NCBI RefSeq assembly: GCF_001680005.1
Contig: NC_033565.1
Coordinates: 353,501 to 417,500 of the forward strand
Direction: 5' to 3'
Source: Plasmodium coatneyi
Lineage: Eukaryota > Apicomplexa > Aconoidasida > Haemosporida > Plasmodiidae
DNA: 64,000 nucleotides
Part shown: positions 46,803 through 55,973 of the stretch, one piece after another
How positions within the stretch are numbered: position 1 is the first letter of the stretch
How the letters are laid out: every line of letters begins with the position of its first letter
Made by a program: the position numbers and the translations under genes
Notes under the pieces: model-generated
What the model was told of the DNA's origin: nothing
What the model saw: the letters and a program-made list of their open reading frames with translations, nothing else
Databases searched by the model: none

Positions 46803-47764
46803 CTATGTTTGTACTTGCAGTTTATTCCGGAAGGGGCTCCATAATTTTAGCTCCTCCATAATACATTCTTTTGCACCTTTTGAATAGTAAAATATTAATA
46901 ACACCAGCACATAAACGATTCCCACTATTAAGTTAACTGTAATTTCGAATATGAACTTATTTCCACTAAATAATGAATGAAAAGGAGGAATTAGGTCTTT
47001 GACAGCTTCAGGGGCAATGGACAAAACTATATGATAGGAGAGTAATATGGTGATTAGAATACCTAAAAGTACTTTATTTTTAATCCTACAACATTTTAAT
47101 TTTTGAAGGAGTGCTTTGTTCTCGTTCCCTGCTTCCCTATCCTTTGTCCCACTCCTCACACATCGTGCCCCTCCTGATGGATTTCTACATTTTAATGTTC
47201 CGAGTTCTTCCTCGTCTAATGGGGTATCCCCAAGGGAATTCCCACTTAGAGTAGAAAGGGAATCATCCCCATCTTCCGATGTTGGTATGTGGGTTGGGCG
47301 TGTTAATAATGTGCTAAGACTCACATCGACGTTGTTGTGTTGACGTGTTCTCCTACCATTATTACTTCTTTTCTTTGTTGTTTCCATTGCACTCACCTAA
47401 AAAGAGCAAGGGAAGGGAAAAAAGGAGTATGTGCACAATGTACGTAACATATAAGTATGATCATTAAAAAAAAAAGAATGGGAGGGTGTTAGAAGGAGGG
47501 GGGTACATTCACCATTTACACATATCACAGATATATATAAGTGTTATCATTAGGGAAGGAGGGTGTAGAAGACGGGCTGTATGGGGGGTTGTAAGGGGGA
47601 AGGGTTGAAGGAGGGGAAAAAATGTTCTTAATCATAAGCGAATATGTGCGTAAACCGCAACAATGTAGTAGTTCCTATTATGGTCATACCCAGCTGGCAA
47701 AATGACATGAATAAAATAGAAGGGCTAATGTTAATATTGGGAGCTTCGCAGGGAATGGCGCCAT
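46803..47764 (-). CDS. Two-TM protein with signal-peptide exon, copy 3
   Basis: Minus-strand exon 1 at 47690-47764 encodes a 25-residue leader (MAPFPAKLPILTLALLFYSC then HFASW) ending at GTATGA. Exon 2 at 46803-47396 follows a CTCTTTTTAG acceptor and starts Val-Ser-Ala-Met-Glu-Thr-Thr-Lys-Lys-Arg; total about 222 residues. A polar Thr/Ser/Asp-rich region (SEDGDDSLSTLSGNSLGDTP) is followed by a short Cys-containing basic stretch (KLKCCRIKNK). Two TM helices follow (VLLGILITILLSYHIVLSI and EITVNLIVGIVYVLVLLIFY), with a C-terminal tail. The exon 2 start (VSA...TKKRS) resembles that of 33584-34410, the clearest sequence link within this family. Export to the host cell is plausible but inferred. 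Confidence 0.75.
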
Positions 47765-49680
47765 CTTGTTTTTCTTCTTTTAAGAGTGAAGAAATGTTTT
47801 AAAAGTGTGGGGGGAGCAATAGTATTCTCCTTCTATATGCATAAACAGGTTGTATGATTATTTCTTTTCCTTTTTTTTTTTATTTCTAAATGTTCATTAA
47901 GTCGCTTCTTTGAGGGGATGGAGGAGGGGGGCGCACATTTGTGATTCGACGCTGTTGTTCTTATTTTAAGTGATGTGTAAATGTGTACATATATTCTTTC
48001 ATTTAGAACTTATTAGAATGCACAATAATACATATAAAAAATACAGTTATACAAATAATAGAAAGGAAATAATTTCATTCTAATAACATAATTATATTAT
48101 GCTGCTTAAAAAATTAAGTTAAAGTGCTGTTAGTACTTCTTCTTTTTTTTTCCACACTATAGAAAAAAAAAAAGAAGTAATGAGCAAGAGAACAAGAATA
48201 ATGAGCCAACACCGTCCCCGTCCCTATCCCCATCCCTTCTTTTTTCAATTATATATATGTCACGCCCATTCCATTTATATTATATGCACCACCCCCTCCT
48301 CTTCCTTTATAATTGCACCTTACGTAAATGTGGTATATATTAACCGTAACATTGAAAAGCACATAAGTAACATGTGTATAATATATTGTGCACTCCTAAA
48401 ATTTGCCTAATTTATTTGTTCTGATGTAAATACTAAGTGAAAACTTACAAGATGAAACTCCTTTTTTTTTTTGTTATAAATATACTTCGTTATAATTTTT
48501 TCAACATTTGTAATTTTTAGTTAAATGTTTGAGGATACACTACTTCCTTTCTCTGTTTCCTTTGTTTTCCTTCTTCCTCTTTTCTATGTCACAATAGTCA
48601 ACATAACGAGGAATGGTTAAAAAATGTATAACCCCGTTCAATTAATTGTAAGAAAATAAAAAGGGACATTTGTGCCCCACACCCTCTTCCACCATCACGA
48701 TCATGCAAATCGGGAGTAATTTTTTTTTTGAAAAAAAAGGCAGTAGAACACCTTGATAGGTATAATTTGGAAAAGTATTTTCCCGAATCTGAAGACAAAC
48801 CTCAAATTATATGGACGCAAGAAGGAGAATAGGCGTGTTCGTCCCTTATATATCATGAATACTATAATTGACAAAATAGGTTTGATGTTCTGCTTTAAGG
48901 TTCTGCTTCCCCCTTTAGATATTCATTTATTTAAGGTTACAAAGTACTTTTTCCCCTTTTACGCGTATGCCTACACATATATCTGTGCATCAGTATATAT
49001 ATATGTGCCCACCTGCGATCACACCCATGTGTGGTTACTCCTAATGGTGATGGTCTATTTATGATTACACCTTTTGGAAAGTGGTCCCCCTTTGTGGTAA
49101 CCCCCCCGCTTCCCCTTTTCATTTCCCCTTCTTTTCATCAAGGTATAACAACCACCTCCTCCTCCTCCTCCTTCGTTTCTATGCACACACAGAAATGAAT
49201 GAACATACAACGCGGATTAGTGTAACTGTTCAGAATACAACTGCTTGAATAATATATCGCAAAAAGGAAGGAACTAGTAACAGTATCGCCCCCCATTCGG
49301 CAGAAAAAAGAAGGTCAAAACAAAATATACATAAATGTATTTTATTTTTTTTATGAAATTAAAAAAAAGGAGAGGATTCTTTTTTTTTGCAAAATTATAA
49401 GAAGCAAAGGTATTTCTGCACTCAATCCTATTTATTTCATCCTATGGAAATTTAAACCCTTGTTAATTCCGCTTTATTTTTTTTTTTTTTTCCCTTGGGG
49501 GGGAGGAGGCATTGCTTATATATAAAAATTTTACCATTATTTATTACACATATAACAGCAGAAAAACTGTCAAAAGGGATCTCTCTTTGCACATTTATTC
49601 TATTCATATCCATAAGTTTTGAATTATGGAAGGCATAAGTGTTGTAGTAATGAGGACAAAAAGTGTAAAAACGTAGCTAG
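47765..49680. other. AT-rich spacer
   Basis: T-runs and A-runs (47869-47881, 48166-48177, 48462-48472, 49477-49490) and short frames only. CACTCC/CTCCTCCTC patches occur near 49150. No gene was supported. Confidence 0.5.
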
Positions 49681-49721
49681 CGCGCGCACGCACACCCGCA
49701 CACCCGCACGCGCAGCCATAC

Positions 49722-49960
49722 AAAATTGGACAATACCCTACTCAACTTTGAACTGACAGGGTTGCAACGCTTTTCTCGTCCCCCGTAAGCGACTCCGCGA
49801 GGTGCATAGTCGTGGCAGCAGCAGCACATCGGCTGATCGGTTGATGATCAGCCTTTTCATCCTCCGTACATTTGCGCGGCTGGCTCTTCCGCGCCGTGGC
49901 GGACCGGGGAGCGACTCGACTACATTTGCAAGTCCGATATTAGGTCACTAGGCGCCCCTA
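49722..49960 (-). ncRNA. Candidate structured GC-rich non-coding RNA
   Basis: A GC-rich island in AT-rich spacer, with no open frame of interest. It contains several perfect hairpins: GGCTGATC/GATCAGCC at 49831-49838 and 49846-49853, GCGCGG/CCGCGC at 49874-49879 and 49889-49894, TCCGC/GCGGA near 49888-49903, and ACCCT/AGGGT at 49735-49739 and 49758-49762. On the minus strand there is no internal TTTT from 49960 until the TTTT at 49722-49725, which would suit a Pol III terminator. A B-box-like GTTCAAAGT lies about 25 bases before it. The plus strand has two internal TTTT runs. Strand and limits are inferred. P. falciparum has GC-rich RUF6 RNAs next to var genes; a functional parallel is only a hypothesis. 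Confidence 0.4.
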
Positions 49961-50054
49961 AAAAGAAATTATTTACCCATTTGCGCTGTATACATTTGTA
50001 TCACTGCGCAAAGAATTTTTTCTTTTCTTTACTTCCAACCTATCGCGCGCACAC

Positions 50055-50525
50055 ACATCTAAACAGCTAAACATCAGGCCACATTGTTCTCCTTATACCC
50101 TAAAACAGATAAACACCAGGCCACATTGTTGTTCTGAAAAACCCTGAAAAGCTTAACCTTAAGTGCTAAAATCCTACACTCACTCTTCCCTTCTCCCTCT
50201 TTCTTTTTTCTTCCTTTCTTCTCTTCGTTCCTTTCCTTTCCCACCCTTAAGCAACTAAGTAGGAGGCCATACAGTTGTTCTTACACCCTAAAAGAGCTAA
50301 ATACCAGGCCACATTGTTGTTCCTTACACCATAAAACAGCTAAATACCAGGGCAGATTGTTGTTCCTATACCCTGAAACCCTGGTCCCACTTTTACCCTG
50401 AACCTAGGTCCCACTTTACCCTTAACCTGGAACCCACCTTTACCCTTAACCTCTAACCACCCTACCCTTAATCCGGAACCCACCTTACCCTGAACCTTGA
50501 TTCTTCAACCCTAAAGCTGTATTCT
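50055..50525. repeat. CAGGCCACATTGTTGTTC repeat cluster with telomere-like tail
   Basis: Five imperfect copies of GCTAAACACCAGGCCACATTGTTGTTC-type units (near 50070, 50110, 50260, 50295 and 50340), then CCCTGAACC/CCCTTAACC units to 50515. The same element occurs in the SICAvar last intron (about 56695) and at about 40760. Confidence 0.8.
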
Positions 50526-52544
50526 ATGTGAAAAATGAATTCCACAATTATATATAAGTGTCACAATCTTATCAATAACTTATGCATTATACCTTCCTAT
50601 ACAATATGCATGTAGCATGTATGATCTGTTCTATATACAACTATACATTCTTTAGGAGGAATGCTGTATAATTAATTTGTGTAGAGTAAAAGTAGAATGA
50701 AAATTTTGAATGAAGGTGTAAGTTAAATTATTGGGTTGTATAGCATAGAACCATTAAATTATTATCCAGGCAATTTTAAAGAAATATTAGACAAACAACA
50801 TCACCCTACTCCACATTTTAGATTTTAATTTCCATACTATATTTATCGTATACAGGGAGGTACCACAATTATATGTACATATTTAATATAAAAACAACTG
50901 TTCCATTTTATGCAGAACAGGATGAATAACGTATGGCCATATCAATGAGTACATAACCGGAATAATTGTCTAAAATACCTCCATAGGAAAATGTAACAAA
51001 TGAATAGTTGAGAACATATATGTATTAGCGTAGAATAGAGGGTACCTGCTCTTAACAGATGAATGGGTATCCATTTATTTGTGTTTTTTCTTTATTCATT
51101 ATTCTATAGAGGCCTCTTCCTGCAGCCATAAGTAGAAGAAAGCGACATCATAGTTATTATATGTGTACAAATGGAAACATTTACAACGGTTCATTGTTTC
51201 ATTTCGCGGAAGTTGACCGCAGTAAGGATTTGTTGATTCCGCTTCCCTCCCCTTATATATATTTATTATTGCTTAACACTACTATTTATATTTCATACAA
51301 GGGATAGAAGAAATGCACATCTATATAATGACATAAAATATATTCATTTATTCTTTGCTCATGACCATGCATTATAGTAAATGATGACACAAATAATAAT
51401 CATGGAACACATATATGATCATCCGTATATAATATCATGATGACCATAGAGAAGGGGAAACCGGGAAAACCAGTTCCTTTAAAACCATTCCTATTTTAAA
51501 ATTTTATAAACCCTTAAGAAACCTTAAAATTTAAACTAGAGAAAAAAAAAAAAAAGATGAACTTGCATAGTATGGATTAGAAGAGGGGAAAAAAGGCTTT
51601 GGTCATATAATGTATACTTCATATAAGTTACGGTGTATTCAGCAGGAGAAAAAAAAGGAAAAGTAGGAAAGAAGCAAATTATTATTGCTGAAGGGGTTCT
51701 AATCGAAAGGAAGAGTGCAGTATGTAATACTGTTGCGATGCATATATTTCTGCCTTACATGTATAATTTACGTAATTCTTTGTACTATATGCATTTTCTT
51801 CTATTTCATAATTTTATATTCCTTGCTCAATATTCCAGAATGTGCATATTGAGGAAGGGGGGAAGGCGACTCCTTGCATATATAAATTGTACAATATATA
51901 TATTAACAATTTATAAACCCCCCTGTAGAAACAGTAAAAAAATGAACTAAGGGTATATGCTACAATTTTTGTCAAAAGAAATTATGCTTTTCCATATGAA
52001 TAGTAGCAGTATAGGGTAGTAGAGGGCAATTTATTGCTGCAAGAAATCATGCATAATTTGAGAATATGATGAGTGTACATAAAAAATATATATGAAAAAC
52101 CTGGTTTTTTCTTTTCTATTTTACAATTTCTTGTACAGTTGTTTTTATTTTTCCTTTACTTATATACATGATCATTTAATGCATACACATATAATATATA
52201 TTATTGTTGTGCCCATCGAAAATTTGAATAATGTGTATTTTTCAAAAAAAAAGAAGTAAAAATGTCATATTCGCTAATAAACCTAAAGTAAAGGGCAAAT
52301 TTTTTATGTACCCTTTAATTCTATAAAATATATATGAACAATTTTTTTTTTAAAAAATGTATTGGTTATGGAAGAATCTAGAAGCAGCAGGAAAAGCACG
52401 GGGAGCATTAGGGGTTATATTTTTTTTTCCAGAATACATAAAAAATTATGAATATCGTTGTTTGTATGTAAAGTAATAAGAATGCAAAAATATCTAATAA
52501 CATTTATCTGTACATTCTACTTTCTATGTCAATTATATTTTTAG
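50526..52544. other. AT-rich upstream region of KIR gene 3
   Basis: About 2 kb without a supported gene. The start exon of KIR gene 3 should lie near its right end. One candidate is the ATG at 52369, which begins MEESRSSRKSTGSIR; neither this nor any other short exon could be fixed. Confidence 0.45.
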
Positions 52545-53783
52545 ATGGAAGTTTTGGATGACTTACCTTCAAAAGGCAGGTATAAAGAATTCGACGAAGG
52601 GGAAGAGGGCGCTGTGGTAGGTAATAATGGGTGTAACGTGGGAACAGTGAAGACTACTTTGGAGACTGAATTAAGGGACTATGAATATATTACGAAAGAT
52701 GCTCATAAAATTGCAAAAGCTTGGTGTCGTGTACTTAATAGTGCGAACGAAGAAGGCGACTCAGCAGGAACAGTAACGGAGAAGAAAGTGGATGGTCCTG
52801 TATATTATTTATTCTATTATTGGTTAGGGAATAATGTATGGAAAGAAGTGAATGGCGGCACTGAATCATTCAAGGGTGTTATGGAAAAAATTTACGATGC
52901 ACTGAAGAAACCCTTGCCACCTAAAGTGCTCCCTGAGAAGAAATATAGAACTATATGTACTAATATTAACAAGGAAACATTTAATCAGAGGAAAAAAGTA
53001 TATGAATTACTCTATGACTATGAAAAAATACAAGAACGGTTGCAAGCAAATCAATATAATTGTACTTATGGATATTATTATTACCTGCAAAGTATTATTT
53101 CAGCTTATAAGACTTTACGTGAAGAATGTGTAAGGAAAAAATATGCATGTTACACCGAATTTAAAGAGAAATTGGAAGGAGAAAAGCATAAAGGGATATT
53201 AGATTTGAGCAGTAAATTAATACCTATACCGAAGAATCTACTAACAGCCATTTTTTCCTCTTCTGCATTCGTAGTAATGGGGCTTCCCTTAATCACATTC
53301 CTTCTATATAAAGTAATTGCTATTACACTTGAAAATAGTATACATAGTACGATTCATGAGTATTCTTCCTGTGGATAATAAGAATTAAGGTATGTTCTAT
53401 TATATATACATATGGTACCCACTTCTCACTTTATTTTTTTTCAGTATACTTCTTTATTCTCTTGGATCGGTACCTCTTCTAGAAGAAAAAGAGAATTCAC
53501 TAGGCGCAACTTAGACATATTCACAGAGAACGATGGTTCCACATTCGACTCAGCCTCCGAATACACAGGAACAGACTCTATATTCGATTCAACGGAAGTT
53601 TCGACAGTGTATTCAACTGAACCTTCTACAATGGGTTCAACAGAGTATTTAACAGAAGCAGCTTCAACAATAGATCCATCCGAATATTCTATTCCATATA
53701 CTACACAGTCTAGCAGAAAAAGAACAAATAGTAGAAGACAGCAGCATCAGCACGGACAGAATATAAGTTACCATCGTATGTAA
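52545..53783 (+). CDS. KIR: KIR protein (pir superfamily), gene 3 (start exon unresolved)
   Basis: Exon 2 (52545-53312) follows a TTATATTTTTAG acceptor and begins MEVLDDLPSKGRYKEFDEGE. Exon 3 is 53445-53783; both are phase 0. Together they give 368 residues plus an unassigned short first exon. The ectodomain carries the family motif YLFYYWLGNNVW and a typical MEKIYDALKKPLPPKV segment. The TM helix ends VVMGLPLITFLLYK at the donor GTAATT. The cytoplasmic exon starts YTSLFSWIGTSSRRKREF, has an expanded Ser/Thr/Glu/Tyr repeat region (TEVSTVYSTEPSTMGSTEYL) and ends NISYHRM. The second intron is short (132 bases). The Met at 52545 could by itself be a start, but family structure argues for an upstream exon. 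No frameshift was seen. Confidence 0.86.
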
Positions 53784-54319
53784 TATTGGACGAATGGCTT
53801 TCCTCGAGGGTGATATAAATAACCGTGTAGTTTATACTGAGTGGAAAGAGCAAAATCACATTTCTTCCTTCATCCATTTTTTACTTCTTTTTCTTTTTTC
53901 TTTTTTATTATACTAAAGTATTCATTCTAATCTGTAATCAATAAAAGTTCAAAGAAAAAAAATTTTCCACATTATTCTGATTTGTTGGTAAATTAATGAA
54001 GATCCAATAGGTTTATTAAAATTTTTTTTGTTACAAGTTTTTGTCTTTGTAATTTTTTTTTATTTTAACATAGTAATTTTTTTTTTCCTTTTAAAGTTCA
54101 ATTATGCTTGTTAGGAATATGTTCCAAGTTGCGAAGGTTCTCGCGAAGGAGGTTCGCGGAGGTTCGCCCGCCCCCTCCTTCTTCTTATGTTTTGCACATA
54201 TTTTAGATGTGCAGTTTCATATAAAAAGTGCAAAATTAAACAATGTTCTTCACAAAAGAAAAAGGGAAGCTGCGAAGCTTCTTCCATTCCTTGTGTGTTT
54301 ATTCGATTTTAAGTATAAT
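53784..54319. other. Spacer 3' of KIR gene 3
   Basis: An AT-rich stretch, T-runs, and a GC-rich patch GCGAAGGAGGTTCGCGGAGGTTCGC at about 54142-54168 made of two GAGGTTCGCG direct copies. An open frame at 54104-54376 has no recognisable domain. Confidence 0.45.
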
Positions 54320-54399
54320 ATTAGGCGAATAAAAAAAAAATGCCCTAATATAAATTTGTCACACCAAAAAAATTAGCCCCCAAAAAAAAAAAAAAAAAA

Positions 54400-54465
54400 A
54401 AAAAAATTAAATTGAATTAAATTAAATTAAATTAAATTGAATTAAATTGAATTAAATTGAATTAA
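54400..54465. repeat. TTAAATTGAA microsatellite
   Basis: About 60 bases of TTAAATTGAATTAAATTAAA units following a 29-base A-run. Confidence 0.85.
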
Positions 54466-54469
54466 TTCA

Positions 54470-55450
54470 TAATATTAAAAAAAAAGAAAAAAAAAAATAT
54501 CCGTCTACGCGTCTGAAATTTTTTAAAAAAAGGAATGGAAAAAGTGTACACACACAATATGGGAAGTGTGCACACAATAAAAAAGGGGGGGGGAAGCGAA
54601 ACAACAACCAAATAAGCAACAACCACAAAAAAAAAGGGAAGCAAATAAGGAGCAACCAAAAATAAAAGGAGGGGCTTAGCTTCTACTGTTTTTTTCTTTG
54701 GCGGAGGAGAAACGGGCATTGTGATGTGATGCAGGTGGGCTAGAAATTAACAACTGGCTAAATTGACAACTTTGCGCAAAAAGAAAAAAAAAGCAGTGTA
54801 AGCCAAGCTCCTCCTTTTTTTGTGCCAGTAAGCCAAGCCCCCCTCTTTTTTTTTTTTTTTTGTGGTTCCTCCTTATTTGGTGGTTCTTGTTGCTTCCCCT
54901 CCCCTTTCTGATTGTGTGTGTACTCTTCCCATATTATGCTTGCCATTCTTTTTTTTTTTTTTAATTTTTAGAGGGGGATAGACCGATATATTTTTTTTCT
55001 TCTTCTTTTGGATTAATGTGTCAGTTTTTGTCCTTAAAATATTGATTCTTTTCCGTATGCACACACACATGTGTGACATGGTTCAAAAATTATGTAATTG
55101 TACACACAGTTCCTTTCTTTTTTTTTTTTTTGTAAGAGCACTCTTTTTTTTAAGAGACTTTTTTTTTTGCGGGGAGGAAGAGAAGAAGCGCACATGTGTG
55201 ACATGGTAAAAATTTGTACACAGTTCTTCTTTTTAAGACACTTTCTTGCGAAGAAGAGCGCATTGTGATGTGCTGGGCACTAGAAATTGATTCCTTGCGC
55301 AAAAAAACAGTAAAAACTCTTTCTTTTTTTTGATGGTTGTTGCTTCCCCCCCTTTTTTATTGTGTGTGTACACTTCCCCATTCTTTTTTTTTTTTTTAAT
55401 TTTTAGAGGTGGTAGACGGATATATATTTTTTTCTTTTTTTTTTTATTCC
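54470..55450. repeat. Inverted and direct repeat complex
   Basis: A segment at about 54480-54640 (A-rich, ATCCGTCTAC, GTGTACACACACAATA, AAAAAAGGGGGGGAAGC, AACAACC) is repeated in reverse complement at about 55320-55445, and partly at about 54870-55000. A direct pair also exists (CATTGTGATGTG...CTAGAAATT at about 54717 and about 55260, and CACATGTGTGACATGG at about 55067 and about 55190). It resembles a decayed repeat element 3' of the SICAvar gene. Confidence 0.75.
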
Positions 55451-55819
55451 TTTTCTTCATATTTCATTACTTTTTTCCCTTCCTTCCATGTGTTTGTTAG
55501 AATAAGCACATAAGGAAAGAATACCCCCCAAAGAAGGCGCGAAAAGAACAAAGAAAAAAAAAAGGTACTGACCCCTTTAAAGAAATATTCATGGATTTTA
55601 AAAGACGAAAAAAATTATGAAGTCAAAATTTTTATAACAGAATGAATAAGTATTTTTTAATTCTTTAATAAAAAAAAAATTTCCCCAAACAAATCAAAAT
55701 AAAGTGAAAAAAATTTTTTAACTTTCGGCTTATATTGCTTACACATGAACATGAAAACACCTTCATACAATACAAAAGGATAACGTACCAAAAAAAGAAA
55801 GAAAAATATTTCCTACACC

Positions 55820-55973
55820 CTAAAACCCGGAATCTGAACCTGAACTTTGAATCTGTACCTTAGGAACATCTTCCACAGGAACACCTTCCTTAAGAACATC
55901 TCTCTTAGGAAGAAAGTCTTCCTCCCTAAAACCCGGAATCTGAACTTGGACAGGTTCCTTAGGAACAAAGTCT
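55820..55973 (-). pseudogene. Out-of-frame continuation of the SICAvar tail repeat
   Basis: Downstream of the stop at 55974-55976 the minus strand stays open in another frame to 55820, with the tail-type wording EDFVPKEPVQVQIPGF, FREEDFLPKRDVLKEG and a SGSDSGF end. This is typical SICAvar cytoplasmic repeat content. It therefore looks like coding sequence cut off by a one-base shift. Confidence 0.65.

Noticed and set aside
49722..49960. tRNA or standard snRNA at the GC-rich island
   Set aside because: No cloverleaf, anticodon arm or recognisable U-snRNA signature; kept only as an unclassified structured RNA candidate.
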